NCBI GenBank assembly: GCA_940671915.1 | Contig: CALNVZ010002100.1 | Location: 16,793,997 to 16,857,996, forward strand | DNA length: 64,000 nt | Direction of reading: 5' to 3' | Origin: Paracentrotus lividus | Lineage: Eukaryota; Echinodermata; Echinoidea; Camarodonta; Echinidae | Translations under genes and position numbers: made by a program | The notes under the pieces: generated by a model | The model's database searches: none | Seen by the model: only the letters and a program-made list of their open reading frames with translations | What the model was told of the DNA's origin: nothing | Part shown: in pieces, positions 48,460 to 60,508 of the stretch | How the letters are laid out: every line of letters starts with the position of its first letter | How positions within the stretch are numbered: position 1 is the first letter of the stretch

Positions 48460-51400
48460 ACAGGGAGAGTTTGGGGGCTTAAGGCCACTTAGGACTTCCT
48501 GGTGGTATAAGCTGTCAAGAAGATGGAAGGGATGTTGAACATTTATCTTGGTAAAAAGAGTCCAACAAGGTTAAGGGAGTGGATGTAGAGTGGGTGTATA
48601 ATCAAAGATTCCAACCAAGAAACATTTGTCTTTGTTTCAAGGCATCTTACAAGTTCAGGGGCATCTTAGGGTGATCATCATTGACCTAGAATGCATTTAT
48701 CTTACTCTTGAGAGACCAAGAGAGACAGGCAATGGATCCAATATCACAGAGAATCGTGGTCCAGTCTACGAGTTGATGCTGAATCGAATGATAATAAAAG
48801 ATCTAGTAAATCATTATCAAGATTAGATGATGTACAAATATCTAGGACCACGGTGAACATCCTATTCAAGTGACTTTTTATTAGCTGAGGATGTTGGTTC
48901 AATGGATTTTGAAGAATTAGTGAACATCTTTCTTTTTGTCAAGGAATCTAGCAATTGAAGGGAGAAACTAGGATGGGTCAAAGAGATGACACGGACATTT
49001 ATCTTGGACAACTGACAGGACTGCAAGTTATCTGTGAAAGGATTATAGGGAAAACTCCAAAGTGCCTCAATGAAGGAACTATTGTGCCAATATGTAAGAA
49101 CTGATACCAGAGTAGCTCCAAAGACATATACTTTAATCAAGGAAAGATGCCACAAACATTTGTGAAAATATCAAGAATCAAAAGGATGGTGCAATGTACT
49201 GCCATAGAGCCTGGAACGCTGGATGGACAACAGGTAGATTTTTTTGTCTATCACTCAACTTTCTGGAATTGCAAAGAAAGAGAGTGGATGGTTTAAATAT
49301 GTTTGAACAAAGCTGTATTTTTTGTTTTTAAAGTTTAGTTGTTTAGAAGCAATTATTTCAAATAAAACTTTTTTTTTTCAAGTTACAAGGCCAAAAATGT
49401 TGTTTAACAAACTTAACAATATGTATTCTTTTCTTTCAAAAACTTTTTTGATATCCAATGTACTGCATATACATTTTGTTGGTCTTATATCATATAGGAT
49501 ATAAAATTTTAAGATGTCACTGTATCTAAAACAAACAAAGTTGTTTTTTTTTTAATGAAATATCCATCTCGGTCATATTCAGCATACACATAAATTAATC
49601 ATTCTATTTTACTGTAGTCGTTCCTAGGTAACTTAATAGATGCCATAGATGGCATGTAAGGCTGTCCAACTTTCAAGGAAACAGAACTTTAATGCAAAAG
49701 ATTTCCTTTTGATGTTATTTCAAAACTGATGCATTTTGGATGTTGTTGTTGAATTGGTTTTGACAGATGTGTATGGTCAAATATGACATTGGAATACCTC
49801 AAATTGTACCATCTGAAAGACATGGACTCACTGTTTCTGAAAAGTTAAGAGTTGGACAGTTTGATATGGGCTGGTAAGAGTAGACTGTATATGATGATTG
49901 TGAGAGTTAGGAAGTACCATGGAGACACATTATTTGTTTAATCAAAGAAGGATGTAGGTTTTGAATAGTTGTTCTGTACAAAGTGCAATATTCTTTCATT
50001 TCTGAATAATTACAACTCTCCCTTTAGATTTGAAGATTGGTAATTTGTTGGTGAACTTGAAATTTAGAAGAGGACTTAGCAGTTCATTAATAGCCAGATT
50101 TATATATCTTTTTTATCATTTGCTATTTTATTATGTTATTATTTTTAGTGGCTGCTAAAAGAGTGATTTATGATCATCAAATTCATGATCAGAGTCATTG
50201 TCATTTTTATCCCATTACTATCGCCATAATTGTCATCGTCATCATCTCCTTCAATATCATAAATTACACCAAAAGACAAACTTTTTTTTCAATTGAAATA
50301 TCAAATTATACAAATTATAGTGAATTATATCAGTCTGGCAATAAATAGGGGAAATAATTTTATGCTCTTTACAATTTTAGATTAAAAAGTAAAGCATTTT
50401 AGGAACATTTAAGTGGTTTAATATGAGATTATAGATATTAAAAGGAGTATATGAAACTTGCCAATTCAAATATATTTTATGCTAAAAAATAATGCAGATT
50501 ACTTTACATGTTCAATATAAAAAAAGCCCAAGGGCAAAAAAAAACAAAAACAATTATAGATAATAGAAAGAAAAGGGGATATTGATTCTGATAATGAAAA
50601 TGGTTGGTCATAAATAGATGCAGATTCATAGTTCAGCAGTATGCATTCAAAACATCCCTTAATTGAATTTGGGGAAACCTCCCTTTCAATTACAGATTTA
50701 CGAATATAGCTCCATTGTATCAAAATTGGAGTATTCCTGCAACCCTACATCCCCTTAATTCATCTCTTTCTCCAATGATGTCAAGTTGGTTCTAAATCAA
50801 AAACTTTTATGGGGATATGTTATCCACATAACAGCTGATCAATATTAAGGCACTGTATGATTCATGTGCAGAAAGTAGTATATATTGGAGGGCGAATGAG
50901 GGATAAATAATATTTTCACATTGCTGTAACCGATTGTTGTCTCATGTTTTATACAAGGGTCTGGGGAGCCTTGAGTAAATGTGGGGAATTTAATCAATCT
51001 GAGAATAACCAATATTCTTCCAATTTATTTGGTTGAGGTTGTATCCTATAATTTACATAGGATAGTTGAACTCAAATTGAGTAAGATTTATTTTCGGAGT
51101 TAAAGAGCTTGGTAGTGTGTATTAGCCAAATAACTGTAATTCAAGTCTTCCCCTTTTTTCCTTTTTTTTTTAATTGTCAATTTATATGCCAATTTGTTGA
51201 TTTTCCCCTTTTTTTGCAAGTTAAAACTTCATGAAAGAGAAGGGAAAAGGAAAAAAAATCAGGCAGAGGCTTAAAAAGGCGTTAAATATTTGCTAAGCAA
51301 TACATACTCCATTTCCATATAAAGGTCATAAAACCTTCCACTTTTAATATCAAGGGTTATATCTATGTTTTATTAGCCCAATAGTTAATTGTTGTATTAA

Positions 51401-53284
51401 AAATGCAATGGTTGATTATAACATGAACACTGAACAAACCTGATTTTAAATTAATAAAAAAAATAAAATAAAATAAACTACTGGGAGATGTTTTTTAATG
51501 ATCTCTAAGTGCATCTTCTTCTAGATAATATACACGTGTTTTGACCTTGAGCTAATAGATTTCTTTCTGGTAGGTTGACTGACCCGCTTGACCACTGGAC
51601 TAGATGTGGGGTCGTCATTGGTACTCATCCAGGTCAGGTTTACGTTCCTGTGATAGGAAGTGAGATGACCGGGGAATAGATAAGCAAGAATGAGATATGT
51701 TTGTGGGCAAAGGGCTTTCTCAGCTGCAGCTGATTTTGGAGAGGAGTGGTGGAAAAAGGTGGCGATGGAAGTTTAAGATCATCAATAACTGTTTAAAACT
51801 ATATTTTTTTAAAAGGATTTCTTTGTGGGAAAGGGTTTTCTCAGCTGTAGCCTTTTGTCCTCACTTTAGAGTCCTTGCAATTCCTCCATCTTGGATGGGA
51901 GGGGGATGGATGTCACTGTATACATGTATGGTGAAGGTGTGGTTGAAGTTTGAGATCTTCAGAGCAATATCTGCTTAAGACTCCAAGAACAAGAGTTGTT
52001 TGTAGGGAAAGAGCTTTTTCAAAGGCAACAACAATTTTATTGAACAACCCACAGTACTTGAAAATGACTTTCTTTGATGAAACATGAGAGACCCATGTGG
52101 ATTGTGTCAGTGCATCTTTCTTGATTTAATTAATCTTGACTGTCAGTGTCTTAATCCTTCTTTTTGAACCCCACCCTCTGATCCCCATTACCTCCCCTTA
52201 ACCCCTCCTAGCTCCTTCATTACCTCCAGCTTCCTGGGATAAAGAGATATCTTGATTCTGAGATGCTGAAAACTCAGACAAGACCAAAAGAAATCTCTGA
52301 AAAGTCTACATGAATATCGGTTAGGAACTTTTTGTTTGTTTAGCATATCCTACATAACAAAAAAAAAGAAGATTTCTCCAAGAAAGAATGTAAATGGTAT
52401 GGAGAATCAAATGATAGAATAGAAATACAAAATGAAAACTAAATTGGGGTGGCAATTATCAATAGCCAGGAGAACGAATAGACATGAATGTAACATTCAT
52501 GGTATTGCCCATCATCAATATTGACTTACAAAATGAAATAATTTGGAGACATTTTCCAGCATCTTCAAAGGACTCACAAGTGTTTCAATTTACACTAGAA
52601 ATAACAACCCCAAATCAAAACCAGCGAAACAGTAAAAATGCATTACAGAGAATGGCAAAATTACGATCAGGTTTAGCAAGTCTTTGCAATGTGACTAAAC
52701 TGTACACAATGCTCTTGTCTTCTGTATTTATGCCCCTAGCTCCTAAATTCCACCTGGAATGCCAAACTAGACCAAAACCTTCTTTTATTCATTAACTGTT
52801 CCTTCCCGGACAATGGAAAATCTTGATGGGATAAAGAAGAATCAGCCTCTTTCCCACCTAGAGCAAAGTGTGTGAGTAATCAAGGAGTGCCAGACAGTCG
52901 GTCAGTTGAGACCCTCCGACCAGTCACGCAAAATGATTCCATTCACAATCCTGTCAATTTGATTCTTGTCAAGGAACGACCAAAATATATGAAGAGTTCT
53001 TAGTATTTCTATTCTGCTTTATAAACTGCATGTATTGAATGTGTATCAATTATAGCTTTTAACTCCATTTTAACGCTGTGATGCCAAAACTGCATTTTTG
53101 TACAGATTTTGCACAGGTCCAATAAAAATAAATCTCATCTTTCTTACATGTAGTTGATAGTTAAACAAACAGTTATAACTCTTTTATATTCCATGAAAGG
53201 ATCACTGTCAAGGACCATCAGGAAGATAAAATGTTAAACTGAAATGAGCACTCTACAGAGTGGATACGTGCGCAATACAAATCA

Positions 53285-53312
53285 CATTATTATTATTATT
53301 ATTATTATTAAA
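53285..53312 (+). repeat. (TTA)n microsatellite, copy 2
   Basis: Counterpart of 40664-40690, about nine to ten TTA units. Confidence 0.9.
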
Positions 53313-53451
53313 TAAACCATTTTTATATGATTATGATCACATTAGAGCAGTCCCTCATGATTAAACACCTGATTAATACCTTACAGCATAAAATTTATGT
53401 GAAAAACTTATTTTTAGGATTTCATACCCAAGAATGTATTTAATCAAATAT

Positions 53452-53509
53452 GTTAGAGCGCCTGACTAGTATCCAGGAGGTCTCTGGTTCGAATCCCGAT
53501 GGTACCCCA
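53452..53509 (+). tRNA. 5'-truncated tRNA-Thr-like sequence, copy 2
   Basis: Starts in the D-loop (TTAGAGCGCC) directly after the flanking direct repeat. Anticodon loop CTAGTAT and B box are intact; there is no A box or 5' acceptor strand. Confidence 0.75.
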
Positions 53510-53720
53510 TTTTCTTTGCTCATTTTTTCATATTATATATTTCTGGTCAGTTTCCCAAATTATTCAAAATTTATAATAAAAAAGCTGCATCACTTCACCG
53601 TGATCCCTCGCATTTACTCCAAGTTGATTTCTATCCTTCGGGTTTATGCCAGGTTTCTATAGCTTCTGACCACTCGAGCATTGAAGAGTTAACGGGTATT
53701 AGGGACAACCCCTACCGGGG

Positions 53721-53796
53721 CTTACTATAGCTCAGTAGGTTAGAGCGCCTGACTAGTATCCAGGAGGTCTCTGGTTCGAATCCCGATGGTACCCCA
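53721..53796 (+). tRNA. tRNA-Thr(AGU)-like, full unit of copy 2
   Basis: A 73-base cloverleaf can be drawn: 7-bp acceptor with two mismatches at its outer end, D stem GCTC/GAGC, anticodon AGT in a 7-base loop, T loop TTCGAAT with one T-C mismatch in the stem, then CCCA and a TTTT stop. Pol III A and B boxes are consensus. Similar enough to metazoan tRNA-Thr-AGT (GTTAGAGCGCCTGACTAGTA core) to name the source, but the weak acceptor makes a functional tRNA doubtful. Confidence 0.72.
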
Positions 53797-56700
53797 TTTT
53801 CTTTGCTCATTTTTTCATATTATATATTTCTGGTCAGTTTCCCAAATTATTCAAAATTTAATCAAATATGTGTTAAATCAAAGGAAGATGTGAAGTTAGT
53901 CACTGTAAATAAAAAAATAACAAAATAAAATCAAAACAAGTAACAAAATTATCCTGGTACTGTACTTCAAAACGTAAACAGTTCCCTGTTGTAACAGCAC
54001 TGTTTCATCAACATTATTTCCATCTAGGGAAAACTTAAATCAAAAGCAAGTTCATTTTTGTTCGAAAACAAAGTAACCTTCGTGCCAATCCTAAAATAGC
54101 TCACATTCTTTTGGCTTCCTGAAATCTGGGAAATTGGTTGCATGTGGCTAATGGGCTTTATTATGTAAGGTGTCAAATCTTTGTCTAATGTTTCAACATG
54201 GGTGTGCCTGTGCTGACGAAATGCATTGTAATCCCTTCAGAGGCAGCACATCACCACCCCTTGTGATCCGTGTGTGTAAATTTGATTAATCGTAACCGTG
54301 CAGTAGTCTGTTGTAACAGACTCATTTGTTTTTTTTTCAAATATGTCCATAAATTTTGGAGTCTCGCCTAAATTTGTTAGTTTCTGGGTTTATATGTGTC
54401 TCATTTCTTGAGCAAGTTCAAGGAGGAGACTCACGTTATAATTGTATAGTCTTGATATTCAGGCTATTTTTTGTATTGGAAGTGAATAAGGGTCTGGAGG
54501 TGCAAACTAGTCATGGAAATAATTAGCAGACAATCTTGTGAAAGTTGCTGGGGTGTGAGTCTGTGTCTCCCCTAATTGTAGACAGGTTATTTGGGGTCTG
54601 GGGTGGTTAAAAATGTTAAATAATTTTTAAGTTGAAGATGAGTTCATTTTGCTATAACACAGATTTCACACAATGATAATAATACTGAATACATGTGTTT
54701 ATATAGCGCTTTTTCTATGAGTAGATACAAAGCGCATGGACCCTAGCCTGATAATGCTTGGGCCTTATCTTCATTAGGTAAACAGCTTTATATGTTCCAT
54801 ATTAGCCTGATTATGCTTGGGCCTTATCTTCATTAGGTAAACAGCTTTTTATGTTCCATATTAGGAATTTTGAAGCAGTTTAAAAACTATTTATCAAATC
54901 AACATGGTCTTTAGAAATAAAGGATATTTGGGGGAGGGATCTAAAGTATTTAATTTTATTTTCAGTATAAGTCTTTTTTTTATATTTATAACAGCTCAAA
55001 TAGGTCTTAGTCCAGTAAACTTGTTATTTAGCTTTTATATACAGATAATAAAAGATTGATCTTGGGCATTTTAGCTACATTGCTTCTCTCTACCCTGGTG
55101 TGTTTATGGATACCCAGAAGGAATGGAATAAGTATGCCTCTAATATTGGCTGCCAAGATGTTAAAGTAATCTTGTGCGATTGGACAGGTGTCAGAAAGAC
55201 TTATAAGAATCTGATGAATGGGGTAATAATAATTGTTGAGTGTTTATAGATGGAACTGTTTCATATTAACTACTATAAAAATAACAATTACTAATCAACA
55301 AGAGCTTAATTTAAAAACTTGTATGTGTTTTACAATTTGAATTGGGTGTTTTGTAGTCATGGATTATCAAGAAAATTATCAAATTCTAGAGTTACTATGC
55401 TTTGTCTTTAAAAACAAAAAGAAAATACAAGAAATACCAATAAAGCATCATGATTCAAAGCATGTTGACAGAATTAATGAAAACTTTGTAAAATAAATCC
55501 AGACATTCACTGTCATCCTCGTAATCATGCTTAATAAAATATGTCTCCAAACATCCCAGGCACTCTCTCCAATGAAAACCTATAATAGAAATCAAATGAT
55601 AATCAATCGCCCACCATTTTAAAGTAATGCTTTGACATTGTTGCATCTGATATACTTTCTTATCCTATCAGTTTCTGTGATCTGTCTCTTGTGGAGCTCT
55701 AGACGAAGTGTTTGATCTTGTTCCGCCTTGCTTTAAAGTAGGAGTCAGTGGCGTAGCTTGGGTTAAAAAATGAGGGGGGAGGGCGACAGTCTGTGGGGGG
55801 ACTTGCCCAGTGTGGGGAAAAATACACCACCTGCCCAATTTGGAGTACAATAATTTCACATTCTTTTTTATTTTCTTCCACTTGTCTCCACTTGCCTTTT
55901 TTCCTTCTATTTTGCCATTTTATTGGTGTGGGTAAAGAGAACATGCCGCCTCAGTGTCCGCCATAGGTTAATGTTGGGAGTGTTCACTTTGAGGGAGATG
56001 TTGCGTGTTGTGGTTGTGTTTTTATCACATCCTTGATTGAGATGTGAGTGCACGCTACGGAATATATCTGTCTACCCACTGACTTGTAAAAAGTAGAAAA
56101 GTAAGAATGACATTTGTTTTATTAGGTTTTTATTGATTTTTGTTCAAATTTTTATTAGTTAATATACAAGCTCATGCAAATTGCCTTCATCCTGTCCTAT
56201 TTAGCCTCTTGACCTTGTGAAAAGAATTAACATATTGTACACCTACTCAAACATTGTTATTTATTTCCTGGCAAAGAGGGCAACATTTCAGTTATAGGGA
56301 ATATTGTTTGTCTCTGTTTTGTTGGAATGACTCAAAAGGAAATAGTGGGTCAATCTGATAAAAAATACTTTTTTTTTCTTTTTGTCCAAAGATAGGATTC
56401 TTGCTTTGTGTTTTATTTATGAAGAAGTAGATAACAGTAAGTTATTACTTTTCCCCTTGATGAAACATATAATGCAAATTCATGTAGTCTATAAAAATTC
56501 CTTTAAAAAAATTAACTACTGTTTTTCATTCTTCCTGATGAGTCATGTACATTACTTAATGTAGCCCTGGATTTCATGTGGTTTGAAATTCTGTGGTAAA
56601 AAGCGGGTAGTATCAAAGATCGAATACTTTCTTATCAAAAGTCAAGATATTATTAATACTCCTTATTTTAAGTTCAATCGATCAATCTTTCAAACCACCT

Positions 56701-57230
56701 CCTTGGAGCTGCATGGTTCTTTCGGAAAGAAGGTATAAAGGATTGTTGAGTCCTAATTAAGAAGGTCGTTCACTTGATGATGAACCTTTGCCGAAGGTCG
56801 TTTGCCTGTGATGAAGAATTTTTTTTTTTTAAAGACGTGCACTTGGGACTCAGCCTGCCAAGGACAGAGGGATGCCTCATCATTCGTGACTCACATGTCA
56901 AGCTCGATTGTTTGATGGTTACGTTTGAAAGAGGGAACTGAAATATGAATTTTAAAGGACATTCTGACAGAGATTGGGTAGCGGTAGGTATGACAGAGAA
57001 AAAGAGAAATGGGATCGGACATAGGGAGAAAGTGAGAGTGATTTTGACAGAGATAAGACAGAATAAGACAATAAGTTACTGAGAACAGGAGGGCAAAGAG
57101 AAAAGTAAAAGATGTGAGGCTTGGTTGCAACATAGCTTGCTGTGCACCTTTGTTATTCATTTATGATTCATAGTTTTAAAATGAAACACACTTCAAATTA
57201 ATTGATTAAGTTATTTAGGATTTAATAGTA

Positions 57231-57554
57231 TTGGTTAATTGATGGGTAATATATAATTAATAGAATGAAGATTAGAACATTTACCAGAGGGGTTTACATT
57301 AGTGGTTAATTGATGGGTAATATGTAATTAATAGAATGAAGATTAGAACATTTACCAGAGGGGTTTACATTAGTGGTTAATTGATGGGTAATATATGATT
57401 AATAGAATAAAGATTAGAACATTTACCAGAGGGTTTACATTAGTGGTTAATTGATTGGTAATATGTAATTAATAGAATGAAGATTAGAACATTTACCAGA
57501 GGGGTTTACATTAGTGGTTAATTCATGGGTAATATATGATTAATAGGACATTTA
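57231..57554 (+). repeat. ~70-bp minisatellite, five units, copy 2
   Basis: Counterpart of 45161-45486, with the same unit order (ATGGGTAATATATAATT, ...TATGTAATT, ...TATATGATT, a TGATTGG variant, TTCATGGG last). Confidence 0.92.
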
Positions 57555-58558
57555 CCATAACAGTATGCTGTATATAGCTTTCATAGATAGATAGGAGGGG
57601 CATTAACTACCAACTGCTACAGCAATTATTGACCTCTTATTTTGTCATTGTAAACTTGATAAATTCATGATTCACCAAGGGGCTCTATGAATGTGACAAA
57701 TGTAGGAAACATAAATCATGAACATAAATCATCATACAATGTATGGACGACAGTAATTGGTTTATCCATTCTAACAAGAAGGATACATGAATGTCCATAG
57801 GCATTTAGTCATGGAACTTAACCAGCTGTCATCGTTGAGTGGTATAATCACTTGACTAACGCTGCAAGTGAAGATCTAATCTCTGACATATCACATACAT
57901 GTATGTCCTTAAGGTATTTTTTCTGCAATGCTTTCTCCCACCCAGGTGTAAAATGCATATATGTACATGTACCTTATTTTCCCTCGTTTTATTTAAAGTT
58001 TGATAGTATTATGATATCGAGTATTTTTGTCTTTCATAAAAACATCATTTTGGAGATTACATACCATGGCCATTTGAACTGTTCTCAAACATGTTTAATA
58101 ACAGTGTTTGAGATGTTTTTACACAAGCAACAAAGAATTGTGCCAAGATTGTGCTGCCATTTGAAAACATAAGGTATATACAGAGGTAGATTGAAAAGAG
58201 CTGTGAAGACACAACCTTTGCTGAGGTGATGAGTTGAAAAACCTTTCATAATAGGATATCACAAGAATAAGTCTCATGTCATTGTGAGGTATGATCTGTC
58301 ATCATTTTCCTTGCTTTCTCTACTTTCTCAAGGAGAGACCTGACATGTGCTACTATCACCCCTTGTCTAGCAAATAAAAGATGATCAGGTGTCGATCATG
58401 GAGCAGACATTTGATTGCTTACTTTATTTGCTTTTAGTCATTAAAAAGAGGTCTCATTCCCTGGTAGAAACTTATGTCAGTCAAGCTCTTTGCATTCCTT
58501 ATGTTGTTTACAAAGATTCATTGTTTTGACTATCTATTCTCTTTCTATTTTTTCCAAG

Positions 58559-58656
58559 ACAAATGCAGCTCGATCTTTTAGATTCTCACTGACTCTTCTA
58601 CACTAAATATGAGGCCATCAAGGATGCTGCCATTGATCATTCTAAATTTATTTAAT
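58559..58656 (+). pseudogene. Relic duplicate of the penultimate exon, copy 2
   Basis: About 176 bases upstream of the true exon, the intron holds a diverged copy that includes the pyrimidine tract, an AG (CCAAG) and the start (GACAAATG for GACAAGTG). 58593-58637 encodes LFYTKYEAIKDAAID, 12 of 15 identical to the real exon, then diverges and stops. An in-frame TGA stands just before LFYTK. This is a tandem exon duplication that has lost function. Confidence 0.78.
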
Positions 58657-58734
58657 GTTTATCTTTTCATTCTCTTCGACTAACTTTATCTAATTATTTG
58701 TTTTATCATTCTCCTTCTTTACTTTCTTCCTCAG

Positions 58735-58889
58735 GGACAAGTGGACCCTCATCCTAGCATCCCAAGTATTACCTGTGATAGACAGACTCTTCTATACTAA
58801 AGATGAGGCCATTATGGATGCCGCTATTGAGCTTGTTCATGTCTTACTCAAGAAGTTTGGCAAAGATATTGAGAAGAATTCTCAAGGAG
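58735..58889 (+). CDS. Con80-like gene, penultimate exon
   Basis: The acceptor TTCTTCCTCAG ends at 58734 and the donor GTAAGT starts at 58890. The first G completes Glu from exon 34847-35070; the frame then reads DKWTLILASQVLPVIDRLFY, TKDEAIMDAAIELVHVLLKK and FGKDIEKNSQG, leaving one base for the next exon. The pattern W-x-x-x-L-x-x-x-V-L-P-x-I-x-x-L-L/F, then a second helix with L-x-x-L-L-x-x-F, is the hallmark I recall for katanin p80 con80. If the upstream duplicate is an artefact, the intron before this exon is about 11.6 kb, not 23.7 kb. Confidence 0.93.
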
Positions 58890-60293
58890 GTAAGTAAATT
58901 TTTTTAGTTCGTCAATATTGTTTGATGCTTCTTTCTATCTACAATATATTGCTTGGGAAATAAGTATTAGACCAAATCATTTTAAGCTCCCAAATTTTTT
59001 TTTCCTAATTATTATTTCTCAAGCTGTATAGGGCAAGTCTACGCTATTTTGCGATGTAACAAACGGGACATTCAGAGACCAAACAGTCTTTTTTTATAAA
59101 TTTTAAATTGGAATCCCAATCCTTAGGTATATTTTTGAAGGTACTAAAAACCTTCAACAAAATCATAAATAATAATTGAAATAACTCAATTCATATTTGA
59201 TTTATGATAATTTATTCATTCATAACACATGGGACCAGAAAAAAATGGTGTTTTTTTATTTTGAATTTGTTCACATGATACTAGGAATTTAAAAAGCAGA
59301 TAAAAACTTGCATAGTCACATCCTCTTAACCATGTAATAAACTTTGTAAATACATATTTTATGTCAATACAGCCTCACATTTTCTGGCAAGGTCAAGTTT
59401 TATAAAATATGACATGTAACACACACGACAATTATTCAATGAAATATTTTCCATTAAATATTTGGCATTGCCAAGGCTTAGCAACATGTTGTGTAAAAAG
59501 ATCCCACTGATAAAACAAAAGAACCATTATACAATACATTACTGTAATAAAGTAAATATTTTGTTTCATTACTCGAGGTGGGATGATATTGAAACAGAAA
59601 ATATGTACTTTTGGGTTATATTCCTATAACAAACCTTTAGAAACTATGGTTGAAAATAGCATTTTTAATGCATTTTATCATTTTTTTCATGAATATTAAT
59701 GAGCCTTGTGACGTCATATGACCTTGAAATGACTTTTGACCTCATTGGCATTAAGTTTATTTCATACACTTTGTGGTGATATGTGATACATTATATGTAC
59801 CTTTAAAACCTCACTGACACACTTGACACAAAAATAGTCGAAAAATTGAAAAATCACCACCTCAGGAACAAATAGCTTGGAATTGCCCTATATTCAAATT
59901 GTGCTTTTCTATGTCTTTTTCATTTGCAAGTTGAAAAGGGATCAAATTTTAGCAGCGACCTTTATTTCTTTGTCCATTAAACCATGTGAATAAAAATCAA
60001 ACAATTGGAATTAGGACTTGAAGCAATAGTTGGTTAAAGCTGAAAATACTTCTTCCCATTTTAAACTGATGGTTTGGCTTTAATCAGTTATTATAGTTTA
60101 TATTAATTTGACCCCTACCCAATGCTTGCTTTCCCCAAACAAAATTGCACTTAAGTCACCTGCACTGCATCCCTGGTAAATCCAGTAAGCTTAAGAAAAG
60201 TTTTCCTTAAATATCAATTCCACCCTTCTTTCTCCTCTTCCTCCATATCGCTTTCACATTGCTACATCACTGCCTCTCTCTCTCTCATTTCAG
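58890..60293. other. 1.4-kb intron
   Basis: AT-rich last intron. Around 59709-59742 it holds TGACGTCA and a TGACTTTTGACCT direct repeat, counterparts of 47657-47690 in copy 1. Ends in a (CT)n tract and CATTTCAG. Confidence 0.88.
59709..59742 (+). promoter_or_regulatory. CRE plus nuclear-receptor DR1 words in the last intron
   Basis: TGACGTCA (59709-59716), TGACCTTGAAA and TGACTTTTGACCT (59730-59742; reverse AGGTCAAAAGTCA, an HNF4/RXR-type DR1) occur within 35 bases. Also in copy 1 at 47657-47690. Could be regulatory or part of an old repeat. Confidence 0.25.
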
Positions 60294-60508
60294 GTCTGTT
60301 CCGCCACAAGTTCCGGGACGACTGCCGGACCTGCTACCACTGGTTGGGCAAGCTGCACACCAGGGTCAATGACCTGGTGCGAAAGGAGACGGAAGCGGGA
60401 GAGATTGACCTGGACGACATGCTGCATGCTTCCCTGCTCTGCTCACTGAGTGAGGCCCTTAAACCCTTCACTACCAAGACCTACTCCGTCAAGGAGTCCA
60501 ACAAGTGA
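60294..60508 (+). CDS. Con80-like gene, last exon and stop
   Basis: The acceptor CTCTCATTTCAG ends at 60293. GT completes Gly with the last base of the previous exon, then LFRHKFRDDCRTCYHWLGKL, HTRVNDLVRKETEAGEIDLD, a further helix (MLHASLLCSLSEALKPF) and TTKTYSVKESNK before TGA at 60506-60508. The segment R-x-x-C-R-x-C-Y-x-x-L-x-x-L-x-x-x-V-x-x-L-V resembles the last helices of con80, where katanin p80 has a similar C-x-x-C-Y-x-x-L order. The domain thus spans three exons and closes the protein. Confidence 0.93.

Larger units (their letters stand above)
39081..51684 (+). repeat. 12.6-kb tandem duplication, copy 1 (error-rich)
   Basis: Starts at CAAGAATGAGATATG and runs to the second occurrence of that word. 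Collinear with 51685-63731 throughout: both contain the tRNA array, the ~70-bp minisatellite, the relic exon and the last two exons. Differences are almost all one-base insertions or deletions. In the segment 41793-42000 against 53854-54060 I count four differences, all single-base indels and no substitutions. Copy 1 is about 550 bases longer, which equals two extra tRNA units. The indel-only divergence is unlike natural drift. Confidence 0.92.
53434..53872 (+). repeat. Tandem tRNA-Thr-like array, copy 2 (one partial + one full unit)
   Basis: Same left and right borders as the array in copy 1, with the direct repeat ATTTAATCAAATATGT near 53437-53452 and 53857-53872, but only one full unit after the truncated one. 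The 53700s unit sequence equals the best unit of copy 1. Confidence 0.78.

Noticed and set aside
53450-53662. Open frame running through the truncated tRNA
   Set aside because: Starts inside a tRNA-like repeat; no protein features.
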